A DNA stretch of 64,000 bases from Bufo bufo (GCF_905171765.1 NC_053392.1:499268556-499332555), one strand, 5' to 3'. Numbered from the stretch's first letter, positions 33,285-46,420 are shown. Program-made: numbers and translations. Notes: a model not told the origin generated them from the sequence alone.

Positions 33285-33630
33285 TTAAAAGGGTTGTCAG
33301 AGAATTTTAGACTAATGGCCTATCCTCTGAATAGGTCATCAGTATCTGATAGGTGGGGGTCCAACACCCGGTACCCCCGCTAATCAGCAGTTTTGAGAAG
33401 GTACCGATGCTCCTGTGAGAGCCACTGCCTTCTTTGTGCTCATAAAGAACAGCACCGTACATTTTATAGCGGCTGTGCTTGGTATCGCGCTCACCAAGAG
33501 CTCAGCTGCTCCTAGGCCACGTGACACATAAACGTGTCATCACTGGCCTAGGAAAAGCACAGAGAAGGCCACGGCACTCACAGGTGTTCCGATGCCCTCT
33601 AAAACAGCTGATCTCAGAAAAACCCTTTAA
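33285..33630. mobile_element. Probable TTAA-type MITE (about 346 bp)
   Basis: It begins TTAAAAGGGTTGTCAGAG and ends AAAAACCCTTTAA, so the ends are imperfect inverted repeats including TTAA. Inside is a moderately palindromic GC-rich segment (cctaggccacgtgac ... gtcatcactggcctagg). There is no coding capacity. Confidence 0.6.
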
Positions 33631-34558
33631 CTGGACTGAATTAATTACAGTATTTGACCTTTTTTTTTAGATTTACTCAAGCTCTATGTTTTAGAGAATT
33701 TTTCTTTTTCTTTTTCATTTCAGTGGTACTACCATTTAAAATTAAATAGAAAATACTTTCAACACAGAGACATCAAACTCCTATATAGATAGGCAACCCA
33801 TTGTTTACTTTACTGCTGTTGCGAGGTAAACATGTTATCTGTTAAGTTGACTGCAGAAGAGCATTGCACTTATCAGTGTAATGTGTGATTGAGCCACTCA
33901 CCCTCTCCCCACTTTCCTCTCTGGTCGGACTGAATGGAATGACTGAGAAAAGCAAGTGAGGGTGTTTGCTGTGCTAAAAGTCCAAACAAAGGAGGAAGTT
34001 GATTGCATAGAGTGACTTCAGAAAATACCCAGAAAACCATTTACCCATTTTTTTGGAAAAAAAAAAACAATTACATAAAATATTTACATACAGGCTACTA
34101 GTGTGTGAAAACAATGTGTGTCCCTTCAATCTCCAATGAGCTATCTACAGTGTGCAATGTTCTCTCTCCTCCTTTAGAATTTCAAACAAACCACCCAAGG
34201 GATAATTAGTTAAAATAGTGCATATTGCCAATGTTCTGTCCTGGTGCTGTGACAATACAAAGACATCATGTTCTTGTCATGGTAAGAGTATAGAAATGGG
34301 AGTGATTCATCATGACTTTGGTCATAGTCAGTTTCCTCCAGGCTCTCCAGAATCATAGCTGAATCAATTATGTGGAAGCTCTCAGGCAAAATGCAGTTTA
34401 GAGTCATCTACTAAGAAATACTTAATTTTCTTTCTTTGATTTGTTTTCCTTTACACAGTGTTAAGCATATTTATTTGGTATTTGGATTTCTTATAGGTAA
34501 GTTAATTATTTTCAGTCATTGTAATTTGTAACTTGCTATTTAACAAAGATAATAAAAT
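33631..34558. other. Intergenic, no repeat recognised
   Basis: Apart from the weak exon candidate at 34210-34412, this stretch has only short open frames, a run of A near 34060 and no terminal repeats. Confidence 0.4.
34210..34412 (-). other. Weak candidate host coding exon
   Basis: On the minus strand an open stretch of 65 codons ends at TAA 34210-34212. Read from 34407 it begins MTLNCILPESFHIIDSAM and is rich in Asp, Glu, Ser and Tyr. Just upstream on that strand is a pyrimidine-rich AG (tatttcttagtag) that could be a splice acceptor. The flanks do not look like any repeat in the window. I do not recognise the protein. A chance open frame in AT-rich DNA is at least as likely. Confidence 0.2.
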
Positions 34559-35160
34559 TGTCATGTTCAGGGGTCAAGCAGAACCACTGACCATATCAGC
34601 AGCATTTGCAGGCAAGACTTTAGGCCAAAAACAAATGCTTTATTCAACAAAGGTTACAATACATAAACATAAACAGAATCAAACTGGACATATGAGTGGG
34701 GAACAGTGCAGACCTAATCTCAATCTGACCTACCTACTTGGCCAATCTGTCCTAAATGACAGCCCCCAGCTGGTCAACGGTCCCTATACTGGCTGAGAGC
34801 AGGAACCTAGTCCAAGCACCCACAGTAAGAACTTCAGGGACCTTCTCACACAGCAGGAACCTAAGCATTCAAAATAGACATGAATCAAGATTATAAGCAA
34901 ACCAGATCAAAGACACTGAATCAGGATCAACAGAATCAGGATCAAGGCATAAACTGGAACCCATGCGGATCATAATACACTCAGCATGGCATTTATGGAC
35001 AGAACAGAAAATAACCAAAAACATAACAAAGACAAAAATAAACCCTTACATGAACAAACACAAGGAGCATACAAGTCACAGGCAACAGTTTAGACACACC
35101 CACAGAAGTCTGCGGCCAGAACACACAACACAAGTAGCCAGCCTACACTGCAACATGGTA
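34559..35160. mobile_element. LTR-like segment, boundaries uncertain
   Basis: It opens TGTCATGTTCAGG, like the TGTCATGG start of chromovirus A. On the minus strand it ends GAACATGACA and carries AATAAA (plus-strand tttatt near 34639). Phrases such as caggatcaacagaatcagg near 34922 recall the cctgatcctg tandem units of the chromovirus LTR in inverse. No second copy or target duplication was found. The orientation is probably minus. Confidence 0.35.
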
Positions 35161-36345
35161 TGATTTCATTCCTGCTATTTGCTCCAGGAGTGGCAGAGGA
35201 AATTAAACTCCACAGGGGGGCCCTGCTTCAAAGCGCAGCCAGATATCAGAAAACTCCTAGCAGGCCATATTTGGCTGCATTTCGCACCTCCATTCAGACA
35301 GCATGGATCCTACAGGAAAACTACCCTGCAGGAGGTCTAAGTCATTCCTTAAAACAAAAGCAATCAGACATCATGGAACCGGCGATTAATAAGAAATTAT
35401 GAATCGCTCGTCCATCACAGACATAAACCAGATATAAATTTGCGACCCTGTGGCCAAGATGGACAGACTCCTGCTCGTAGTTGGGTAGTAGGATGCCAGG
35501 GAGGGGAGATACAGAGATCTCCCCACAGAAACCTAATAACGGTACCATGTGTGGACTCTACCTGTAGCCGGAAACCAGGTGGACCCGTTGGTCCCAGAAC
35601 CATCTCCCTGTGACCTTCTGGTCTGGAGCTATGGGCTCTAATGGGTTTTGTGGGTCGTTTGGCTGCCAGGACCAGGAGGGTCACGCTGAGCATCGTGTTT
35701 GGAGGGACCTTTAAAACTGCTGACATCACTGCCTCCCATGTGACGACAGCCAAGTATTACAACCATTATTCATCAACCCAAAGGACTCATCCATCTGATA
35801 AACTGACTTTTTGCTCTGTTTAATCTTGTTTGTAACCTCCCACCTGTATTCTGCACATCAGACCACTGTATATATTCTGTTATATTGTGTACTGTCTAGT
35901 GAGCCCTTAAGGCGATTAAATATATAATTTAATCTTGTGCTGTCCTGTATCTCGATCACGAATCCCCATGTCCGTGTTTCAACATAGTTGTACACTACCG
36001 TCGGTTGATTTCTCACTCTATATAATCCCGTTAGTGGACCAGGCTTATATCAAACGAGAAACTGGTGGCAGTAAACCCAGGCTAAAGAAGCGCTGTTTCA
36101 CTGGGGCAGTGAAAAGGCTCTATCAGCTTGTCAGGGTTGTGAGCGAGTGTCTCTAACCCTCTGCCTCTCTGTGCTCGCGTGTACAGGAGGCAACTGTGTA
36201 AACTGTACTAAGCTTACCTTACCTGTTCCTCCAGGAGGGCGTAATGTCACGTCTTGGTAACCAGTGGCTATACCGCATCTCGTGAGCTCGACGTGAGGTG
36301 CGGTATTCGTCACAAGCACTATGACAAGAATTTTTAAAACAAGCA
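35161..36345. other. Retroelement-like leader/LTR remnant, unproven
   Basis: The phrase gcgattaaatatataattt near 35910, the signals tatatattctg near 35870 and tatataatccc near 36020, and tggtggcagtaaac near 36063 resemble the control and primer region of an LTR element. No coding domain is recognisable in the short open frames here, and no paired repeat was found. Recorded because the stretch is over 300 bases and has this flavour only. Confidence 0.25.
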
Positions 36346-36540
36346 AATTACCATACTACCATATTGCTACTAAATAATACAGCCATACTATGCTTGAATA
36401 ATACAACCATACAGTGCCAATTAACAATGCCAAACAGTGACCACATAATAGTAACATACGTTGCCCAAACATGAGGCATCTACTGTATTTTATTTGCCGA
36501 TTATATAGGACAAAAATAAGAAAATAAGAAAAAAATATTT

Positions 36541-36905
36541 TTCATGAGACCTCAGATCAGACCCCCATCAGACACCCAAGCTCCATTAGACTTCAGATCA
36601 GACTCCCAAGCTCCATCAGATCTCTGTATCAGACCCCCATTCCTCCTCAGATCAGACCCCCATCATACCCCATTCCTCCTCATCCCTCACATCAGACCCC
36701 CATCAGACCACAATTCCTCCTCAGACCTTAGATCAGATCCCCATTCCTCATCAGACCTCAGATCAGACCCCCAAGCTCCATCACACCTCTAAATCAGAAC
36801 CTCATTCCTCCTCAGACCTCAGATCAGACTCCCATCAGAACCCCAAGCTCCATCAGACCTCTATATCAGAAACTCATTCCTCCTCTGACCTCAGATGAGA
36901 CCCCC
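36541..36905 (+). repeat. Degenerate tandem repeat (cctcagatcagaccccc)
   Basis: Ten or more imperfect copies of a unit containing cagatcagacccccat, with variable inserts attcctcctcag and caagctccatcag. The open frame in it (RPPSDTQAPLDFRSDSQ and so on) follows from the repeat and is not a gene. Confidence 0.85.
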
Positions 36906-37390
36906 ATCATACCATACCAAAAAAAAAACATCACTCTCCTGCTTTAGACTGCGCTGCCCCCTGGTCTTCTGCCAGCCTAGCGCTTCACTGTGACCAGACC
37001 ATCGTACAGGGTAAGGTCATAGTGTGTGCCTGTACACAGTCAGGACATGTGCAGTATGGTGCCTGGAAGAAGAACAGCGCTACACTCACCACTCCCCGTG
37101 CCTCCTGCATAATGGAAACGGTCATTAGTATTCGCCCCATAAGACACACCGGCTTTTGGGTGGGGAAACTACGTCTTATAGAGTGAAAAATACGGTAAGT
37201 TTTGAGCAAACCATACATGGTAGTACAGGGCGAGTGTAGATGCTGGATGCTCTTGGGCAGTTGTTTCTTTTGCCAATGTTATAATCCAGTCCTGTAGAGG
37301 ACCAACAGAAGTCAGTATAAAAAATGAAGGTATTTCTCTCTCTAACTAACTCTATATTGCAAAAATATATTATTTCTACTGCCCCATGTT

Positions 37391-38560
37391 TTGGCAAAGG
37401 GGAAATATTTATTTAAAAAATTACATTTCATTTGTAATGGCATTCATTTTAAGTTTTTCATATATGTATCACAGTTAGTCAAGAATGGGGAAATAAGATC
37501 ATTAACAGATTTATGCCCTGGAGTGAATTTAGACTTAATGAGTCGATATCGATATCACCAATTGAAGCATGCATTTGCAGCTACACAAAATAGGGAATAT
37601 TTTATCGCGTCAAGGCACGAATGTATAGATTTTTGTTATCAACACATGAAAATTAGGGTGACCATTTCTCAAATCTATAGGTTAATAAGGAAGAGTTTGG
37701 GGAAAAATATAAAATTTTATAGTGAGGGAAAATGGGCTAGGGATATAGGAGTATGCACAATAGATTGGGGGAACATATATAAAAATATTAAGAAGACAAC
37801 GATTTCAAACAACTTTAGGTTAATTCATTTTAATATTATCCACAGAATATATATGACTCCTATATTGCTGAGTAAGATTTATAAAGAGTGAGAATCAAAT
37901 TGCTGGAGATGTAGAGAAGAGTCCGCTGACTATATGCATATGATATGGAGCTGTCGGAGTGTGCAATCTTATTGGAGAGAAGTTTTCTGTATGTTGAGTG
38001 CAGAGTCCTTAGTATCTCTCCAATGTAACTTGGAGGTGGCCGTCCTAGGTAGTATGCCAGTATTAATTAGAGAGAAAAGGGAAAAAAGGATATGGATAAG
38101 AGGTGTTATGGTGGCAAGAGTGATTATAGCGAGAGAGTGGGGCTCAAAAAGAGCTCCCAATATCATGGAATGGAATAACTTATTGGTACGGATTGTAAGG
38201 TTTGAGGAATATGTAGCCGGTAGCGGATGAGTGGCATTGTGACCCGGGGCGGGGGGGAGAGACGGGATTAATTGTTATGTGTACCGAGATGACCACCAAG
38301 GGGCGGAGGGATGGGGGGGTATTTATTTAATATGGATGATAAATTACCCGGGTTAAATGTAAGGTGAAATTGAATTAGGAGCCTTGAAAATCTCCCAAAA
38401 CAAACTAGATCATTTACTATTATTGTAATGTCTCTGATCATTGTATTTCACCATACTGACTGTTTCGGCAGAATGTATATTATGTATTCCGGTTTCTTTT
38501 TGTATTGTTGAATTGTTATCTAAAATAAAATATATATATAAAAAATAAATAAATAAAAAA
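37391..38560 (+). pseudogene. L1/Tx1-type LINE, 3' end of ORF2 (5'-truncated)
   Basis: This is the C-terminal tail of a non-LTR retrotransposon ORF2 protein. The segment FRLIHFNIIHRIYMTP is followed by a cysteine/histidine motif CWRCREESADYMHMIWSC, the C-terminal zinc-like motif of L1-clade proteins. A TGA at 37889-37891 lies just before the motif, in the same frame, which then runs to TGA 38228-38230. An A/T-rich 3' region ends in (taaa)-like repeats near 38550. RT and endonuclease are missing, so this is a truncated dead copy. Confidence 0.75.
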
Positions 38561-40192
38561 AAATTGAAATTTTTATTTTAGTTTCCGTGTTACTAAAAAT
38601 TTAGGAAATATTTTAACATAGGCGGGTTTGGCCCTTACTTTCGCAGCACCATTGTGAAATATGAGTCTGCTGAAACTTCCATTTTATTGAGGCTTTCCAC
38701 TCGGTTAAGTAGTCATAATGAGTGTATTATTTGGTTAGCAGCCTTGTCAAGTCAAATTTATTTGGTGTAAGACTAAACTGCTAAACAACAATCACATTCA
38801 TTTTTACATGTAATATTTTTTACAGACTGTTCAGCAAAGCCGTGTTCCATAGCCTTCACTCTTTCAGTCATTTTAATTGTGTGACATGTAAACTAAGTGA
38901 AAAGCATTATCTGGGCATGGTAGAACACAAGCAATTTATATTAAGGGTTTTAAGAGTTATTTTTCCAGAAAACAGACTTAGCAAATGTCATAACTGCATG
39001 CCTAGAAGTCATTAAGAAGAACAATTTTGAAGTCAGTAAGTCATTTAGCGTGCATCTGCTCTATGTTCCCTGTTTGTGTTTGTTTTGTTCATGTTGTCAT
39101 GTTGATAGGAATTCAATCCTATTACATGTCAATTAGTGTTCATTAAACATTAAGGTAAGTGCGTATATGGCAGCCATGGTCAAGGTCAAAGCTCTGAACA
39201 AAAGTACAAAAATAGAAATCTGTAATTTTATGACATTTGGGCAGTTTTCTACCTCTTCTAAAAATCAACTCCTCCTTCCCAGACTGCATTAAAAGATCAA
39301 TATACTCCTTCAACCAATAGGCCATATATACCGTAGAGTGACAAAACTGGGGGTGAATTTTGTCCTGAGCTATGCCAATCAACTGTAAATATAAATAAGG
39401 ATCATTAAACCCAAACTATTTTTGAGTCATACAAAAATCCAAATAATTAATTGGAAATGTGTTAAATCTTTATGGTTTTTCAGTAAATGATATATTACTG
39501 GTATCCATGGATGTCTAATATTTAAATAATTATACTCTTTTTATTGAGTATACATTGTTCCAAGCAATCCCCTAATAATTGTTGTAATTCTTTTTAAAAA
39601 AGTATAGTCAGATCACTCTTCAGAATCTGATACATTGCTCAATCAGACAGACGTCTCATCATTTCCTAAGTGCACTGATCCCAGTTCATCAGCTAAATCT
39701 TCCCCCCCCCCCCCCCCCACGCACATTTGGGGATAAAATGTCAGTACATCTTATGGGGCAAATACTGATGAGTACTTCCATTATGGAAGCGCTCATTAGC
39801 AAAGGAGGACCATGGAACAGTGAATGCATCGCTCCCCGTGCAGTGTCTGTACTCACTGCTTTCTGGTGTTCCTTGACTGTATACTGTGCTGTAACCTGCG
39901 CACAGTGTGAGGATGCAGTCTGTGACACGTACCTCCTGTCTACCACCACCCCAGGTACTCTCCTACAATAGGTATATAACATTTATATATAAATATCCTA
40001 ATTATAGTGGTTTTGATTATATACAAGAGGCCATATTGTGATATATTCACCATTTTTGTATGCATTTTTAAAGTTGGCCAAAATGGGTTCATGGAAAGGA
40101 CACTGTTCATAAGGTTTCTTCTCTATAGATGTACCAGTTTAAAAAAAGTCATTCTTGTCTCCTTATAGATTTATGACTGAGACAAGGATATT
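38561..40192. other. No gene; poly-C tract and minor repeats
   Basis: AT-rich. A C-run lies at about 39702-39718. 39725-39960 contains atcttatggggcaaatactg, which mirrors tattcgccccataagacac near 37130, so these two places share an unclassified repeat in opposite orientation. No supported coding region. Confidence 0.45.
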
Positions 40193-41214
40193 CTCTAAAC
40201 CAGCGGTCCCCAACCGCCGGGCCGCTGCCCAGGACCGGGCCCTGGAAGATTGTTTGCTGGGCTGCAGAGGAGAGAGGAGCAGAGACGCCAGGCGCATGCG
40301 ACACATTCACGCGCACATCAGAGTGGCCAGAGTCAGTGGAGAAGGAGGGAGAAAGAGGGAGGGACAGAATCCCTCCCTCACATGATGCGCCCACCGCAGA
40401 GCCCAATAGAATGAGCGGGCTCTGACGCTGCCAGCACCACTGCCACCATTGAATGTGTGTCTAATATTAAAGTAGGAGGAGGAGGGACGGGGGAGGGTTT
40501 ACCACTGCGCTGTCTCAGCTAGTGTGCTTGCCGAACAGCAGCAGCGGCAGCATCCTCCTCCTCATGAGTCTTGTGTTCTCCAGTCCCCAGCCATTAGTGC
40601 TCTGGAAAGCAGACGGCGCAGGTACCTGGCCCACACCCTGTCCCACACACTGCAAGATTTTTAGCCTGCCTCAAAATAAAGGCAGGCAAAAAAAACATGT
40701 ATCAAGCAGCCAGCAAAATTTGGGGGTAATGTGACTCATTAACTGCAATGTTGCCAGTAGCCATAATTTGAGAAGATGAGGTCACCTATTAATAATCTGA
40801 GGTACATGGTACTATTACATTAGTACCCCCATGTGCTTAACATTAAAAGTAAGTGGCCCCAAGCACCTCATCAAATAATGGGCAACATTGGGTTAACCAT
40901 TAATGTGCGGTACACATGTTGAGGTTACTTACTATTAATGTGAGGCACATGCAGGTCCAAATTGATAAAACAATGTGCCGCATGTACCTAATGCCATTAA
41001 CCCCATCGTTATATAGTAACATAACATAGTACATAAGGCCAAAAAATGACATTTGTCCATCCAGTTCCGCCTGTTATCCTGCAAGTTGATCCAGAGGAAG
41101 GCACAAAAAACCCTGTGAGGTAGAAGCCAATTTTCCCCACTTTAGGGGAATAAAAAATTTCTTCCAGACTCCAATCAGGCAATCAGAATAACTCCCTGGA
41201 TGAACGACCCCTCT

Positions 41215-43999
41215 CTAGTAGCTATAGCCTATAATATTATTACGCTCCAGAAATACATCCAGGCCCCTCCTGAATTCCTTTATTGTACTCACCATCACCA
41301 CCTCCTCAGGCAGAGAGTTCCATAGTCTCACTGCTCTTACCGTAAAGAATCCTTTTCTATGTTTGTGTACAAACCTTCTTTCCTCCAGACGCAGAGGATG
41401 TCTCCTCGTCACAGTCACAGTCCTGGGGATAAATAGATGATGGGATAGATCTCTGTACTGACCCCTGATATATTTATACAAATTAATTAGATCTCCCCTC
41501 AGTCATCTGTTTTCTAAAGTGAATAACCCTAATTTTGATAATCTTTCAGGGTACTGTAGTAGCCCCATTCCAGTTATTACTTTAGTTGCCTTCCTCTGGA
41601 CCCTCTCCAGCTCTGCTATGTCCGCCTTGTTTACAGGAGCCCAGAACTGTACACAGTACTCCATGTGTGGTCTGACTAGCGATTTGTAAAGTGTTAGGAC
41701 TATGTTCTTATCATGGGCATCTATGCCCCTTTTGATGCAACCCATTATCTTATTGGCCTTGGCAGCAGCTGCCTGACACTGGTTTTTGCAGCTTAGTTTG
41801 CAGTTTATTAAAATTCCTAGATCCTTTTCCATGTCAGTGTTACCGAGTGTTTTACCATTTAGCATGTACGGTTGACTTGCATTATTTCTTCCCATGTGCA
41901 TAACTTTACATTTGTCAGTGTTAAACCTCATCTGCCACTTATCTGCCCAAGCCTCCAATCTATCCAGATCCCTCTGTAGTAGTATACTGTCCTCTTCAGT
42001 GTTAATTACTTTACACAGTTTAGTGTCATCTGCGAAAATTGATACTTTACTATGCAAGCCTTCTACAAGATCATTAATAAATATATTGAAGAGAATAGGG
42101 CCCAATACTGACCCCTGAGGTACCCCACTAGTGACAGAGACCTAATGTGAGTGTGTACCATTAATAACCACCCTCTGTTTTCTATCACTGAGCCAGTTAA
42201 TTACCCACATACAGAGGTTTTCTCCCAGTCCGAGCATTCTCATTTTATATACTAACCTTTTATGTGGTACAGTGTCAAATGCTTTGGAGAAGTCCAGATA
42301 TACGGCATCCATTGATTCGCCGCTGTCAAGTCTAGAACTTACCTCCTCATAGAAACTGATTAAATTAGTTTGGCATGACCGATCCCTCACGAAGCCATGC
42401 TGATATGGCGTTATTTGCTTATTTCCGTTAAGATGCTCTAAGATAGCATCTCTCAGAAAACCTTCAAACAGTTTACCCACAACAGATGTTAAACTTACCG
42501 CCCTATAGTTTCTAGGCTCTGTTTTTGGACCCTTTTTGAATATTGGCATCACATTTGCCATGCGCCAATCCTGTGGGGCATTCCCTGTTAGTTTAGAGTC
42601 CGCAAATATCAAAAATAAGGGTCTGGCTATGACATTACTTAATTCCCTTAGGATACGGGGGTGTATGCCATCCGGTCCTGGCGATTTGGCTATTTTAATC
42701 TTTTTAAGTCGCTGATGTACTTCTTCCTGGGTCAGACAGGACACTTTTAATGGGGAATTTATTTTTACATTTTGCATGTCATCTGACTTTTTTTTTTCCT
42801 CAGTGAATACATTGAAAAAAAATTTTTTTAACATCTTTGCTTTCTCCTCGTCGCCCCTCATTAATGACTCCCCCCTCATTACTCTTTAAAGGACCGACAC
42901 CTTCAGATTTATACTTTTTAAAAGTTATATAATTGAAGAACATTTTAGGGTTAGTTTTACTCTCTTTGGCAATTAATCTCTCGGTCTCTAGTTTGGCCGC
43001 TTTTATTTGTTTTTTACATGTTCTATTTTCTTCCTTATAGTTTTTCAGTGCTTCCTTGCTACCCTCCTGTTTTAGTTATTTATACGCTTTCTTTTTGTCA
43101 TTTATTGCTTTCTTTACAGTTCTATTTATCCATATTGGTTTCTTTTTGTTCCTTAACCTTTTATTCCCATACGGTATGTACCTCTCACAATGAGATTTTA
43201 GGATGCTTTTAAAGATATCCCATTTTGTGGCTGTATTTTTATTTTTGAGGACTTTGTCCCAGTTAGTTAGGCCTATTGCCTCTCTTGGTTGGCTAAATTT
43301 AGCTTTTTTGAAGTTTGGTATTTTTGTTTCTCCCTGTAGAAACTCTCTTTTGAATGATAATTGGAAGGTTATTACTTTATGGTCACTATTTCCCAGGTGT
43401 CCCCCAACCTGCACGTCTGTTGTTCTGTCAGGCCTATTGGTTAATACTAAGTCCAGTATGGCCATCCCTCTAGTCGGGTCCTGAACCAGTTGGGAGAGGT
43501 AATTGTCTTTGGTTATTGCCAAGAACCTGTTTCCTTTATGAGATATACAAGTTTCAGTTTCCCAGTCTATATCTAGGTAGTTGAAGTCCCCCATAATAAC
43601 CACCTCATTATGATTTGCCACCTCGTCTATCTCGTTTAGTAGTAGATATTTTGTAGACTCAGGTATATTAGGTGGTTTATAGTAAACTCCTATTAGTAAT
43701 TTATTGTTGTTTTTAGCTCCATGTATCTCTACCCACAGTGACTCCACATGTTCATGTCCCTCACTTATATCTTCACTGAGTGTGGGCTTTAGACAAGACT
43801 TTACATAAAGGCAAACCCCTTCCCCTCTCCGGTTTTGACGATCCTTTCTAAACAGACTGTAACCTTGTACATTAACTGCCCAGTCATAGCTATCATCCAG
43901 CCATGTCTCAGTTATTCCCATTATGTCATAGTTCTCCTCACACATCGCTAATTCCAGCTTCCCAGTTTTATTAGTCAGGCTTCTGGCATTAGTATACAT
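41215..43999 (-). pseudogene. CR1 ORF2: endonuclease and reverse transcriptase
   Basis: This enzyme nicks target DNA and copies LINE RNA. The N-terminal AP-type endonuclease (43999-43076) shows ITETWLDD, VVIMGDFN and NSDHKVI. The frame then shifts before 42879. RT carries KSPGPDGIHP, YLDFSKAFDTVPH and the catalytic FADDTKL near 42030. Two in-frame stops break RT, TAG 42142-42144 and TGA 41503-41505. The frame ends at TAG 41215-41217 after a C-terminal segment (LRLEERRFVHKHRKGFF) typical of CR1/L3. At least one frameshift and two stops make it dead. Confidence 0.88.
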
Positions 44000-44153
44000 A
44001 CATTTGAGAGGTTTGTATATTTTTTACCCTACACCTTTCCTTCTGAACTGTTCTAGTCCCTCCTTCCATTCCTCCCCCAGTTCCACTACCTTTCCCCCGG
44101 TCTCTATCTGCCCTATCTTCCCCTCCTATAATGTAATTTCCCTCCCCTAGTTC

Positions 44154-44601
44154 CTAGTTTAAACACTCCTCCAAGCTTCTAGCCATCTTTCTCCCCAGCA
44201 CATCTGCCCCTTCCCCATTGAGGTGCAGCCCGTCCCTACGATAGAGCCTGTAGCCGATAGAGAAGTCGGCCCAGTTCTCCAGGAACCCAAACCCCTCCTT
44301 CCTACACCAGTTCTTGAGCCATTTGTTAATCTCCCTAATCTCCCGCTGCCTTTCTTGTGTGGCCCGTGGTACAGGCAGTATTTCAGAAAATACTACCTTT
44401 GAGGTCCTTGCCCTAAGCTTTTGACCTAAATCCCTGAAATAATAATAAGTAGGACTCTCCACCTACCTCTAACTTTGTCATTGGTTCCGATATGGACCAT
44501 GACCGCCGGATCTTCTCCAGCCCCTCCCAGTAATCTGTCAACCCGATAAGCGATGTGTCGAACTCTAGCGCCAGGAAGACAGCACACTGTTCGGTGATCA
44601 C
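44154..44601 (-). pseudogene. CR1 ORF1 C-terminal esterase-like domain (fragment)
   Basis: The minus-strand frame ends at 44154 and contains YRRDGLHLNGEGADVLG, the D-x-x-H block of SGNH/GDSL-type esterases found in CR1 ORF1 proteins. Upstream in another frame lies further esterase-like sequence with a TGTNDK-like context near 44480. The fragment lacks its N-terminus and is frameshifted. Confidence 0.65.
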
Positions 44602-45199
44602 GGTCTTTTAATATGTACCTTGTATTTTGTTATGCGTGTGAATCAGTCAGCGCTGACCAGCACCCCTAAGCCCTGCCCACCCCTAAGCCTCGCCCCAGAA
44701 CCCCCCCACCAGACCCCGATCCCATGAAACTGGTCTTTGATGCAAAAAAGGTTGGGGACCACTGCTCTAGACATATCTGGTACTAATTACCCCTACAGTT
44801 GATGTCTATTGGTAAAGCAGAAAATCTGTGGTGTCTGTATACACATATAATGAACCTTAGTTTTTTTTGTATAAGATAATTAATAGGACATATGTATTGT
44901 TTTATATTGTTAAATATTATGAAGGATGTCAATGCATCTATTATCTTATATATTTCTCACTATGAATGCATGTACTCCTAAAATATGATGAGAAGAATTT
45001 TAAGTATAGACTTTGTTAATGAGTCTCCGTTCAGGGAAAGTGCTGTTCTTTTAACTGACAATCAATCACCCATTGAAGTGACAGGGGAGACAAACATGTC
45101 TGTAAGAGTACAAGGTCTATTATATTCTTATCAATACCATAAATTTGATAGCTTGGGAGATGTCTAAACTGCTACCTTAATGTCTATGCTTTAATTGGT

Positions 45200-46420
45200 A
45201 CATGTGTCAAAGTTAATCCCTGATTAACTGATTTAGGATTCCATATGTTATGTGTATGGAATGTAAGATGAAATCAGACCTGGACATTTAACCCTTATTG
45301 GTAATGATGCTGATAGCTTATGCAATAGTGCTACCTAGGTATAAATAAGTAACATTACACCAACAGCAGAAATGCATTCTGGGTAATACAGGGACATCAC
45401 AGTCATTATCATATGTACACGCCTAACCAACAATGATTGGAAAACTCCGAGTTGGGAAGGTGTCTAACTGATAAGTTTTTGATAATAAACCACACACCAG
45501 AAAGAAAAAAGGAAAGAAAGGAGAGACCCCAGGAGAAAAATCCCAATGATTAGAACGGACTTTAGAGCTGACTTCCCTTAGACTCTGCATATCATCTGCC
45601 TTCTCGGGTAACGTATAACTTTATTATGTGCAGTATTGATTGAATTAATTGGCCTGATATTTAGTAACTCCCCGTTTTAGTGCGGATGTATAATGTTAAA
45701 AGTGCTACATCAATATTATCACTATTCAGTAAAGATGCATATTACTGAATAAAAGATCTAATATTGATATCGGAGAAACTCTCTGATTGGAATATTCACA
45801 TTCCATAGTCAATATCAGGCCTGATAATTTATAAGTTGTGTCGCAATACTACCCGATATCCGAGATTGGTCATAGTTTGAGAGGGGCAAGGGTTCATATC
45901 TACCCTAATCACTATTGAGTTTACTGTGTCAACTGAGAGTATATCTCATAATTGTGGTCGATGCAATTGTATTACATTTTATGTTTGAGAGGTAATAAGG
46001 AATGCTGGTATTTGTGTTAGAGCCATCTAGTGGCAAATTTAGGGCACTACATATTACTGCATGGTATTGCATACCATTGAGTTTTATATTGATTAAGCTT
46101 TGATTGTATTCTAAGTTATTGTATAATAAATCATTTATATTTTTGCATAGATGCTTGTACCATGTTTTACTGATTGCACAATATAATTTAATTAACGACA
46201 AAGTATTTTTGAGGTGTTTTATATGTCCACCTCTAGGATCAATTCCCTTAGAAATTTTTCCTTTGATCCATTCTTTTATATAAAGCATTTGCTTTATATC
46301 CCTGACATAAATTGGAGACCCCAGCGAGATCAAGTTAATTTATTAATTATTAGTGCAAATAGTAAACGTTCCATAATTTTCTTGGCTAACCAGATTGTTC
46401 ATATATCTGTGTACTAATTA
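45200..46420 (+). other. Possible LTR and leader of a retroviral-type element
   Basis: This AT-rich stretch has a TATA-like tataaataag near 45342 and an AATAAA at 45484-45489, spaced as in an LTR, followed by an untranslated leader up to the gag-like frame. No second LTR is seen, so the call rests on context alone. Confidence 0.35.

Larger units (their letters stand above)
41014..44610 (-). mobile_element. CR1-type LINE, antisense, near full length at 3'
   Basis: On the minus strand the order is esterase-like ORF1 tail, endonuclease, RT, then a 3' untranslated region ending in tatgttatgttactata repeats. The ORF2 part spans nearly 2.8 kb. The 5' end is truncated near 44610. Confidence 0.88.
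40201..44764. mobile_element. hAT-type element carrying an antisense CR1 LINE
   Basis: The ends CAGCGGTCCCCAACC and GGTTGGGGACCACTG are 15-bp inverted repeats with one mismatch. Flanks CTCTAAAC (40193-40200) and CTCTAGAC (44765-44772) match at seven of eight bases, fitting an old 8-bp hAT duplication. Most of the interior (41014 to about 44610) is a CR1 LINE. No transposase remains. Confidence 0.75.

Noticed and set aside
35641..35823. 60-codon frame near a retroelement-like region, considered as an envelope fragment
   Set aside because: No signal peptide, transmembrane segment or recognisable motif; too short to support.
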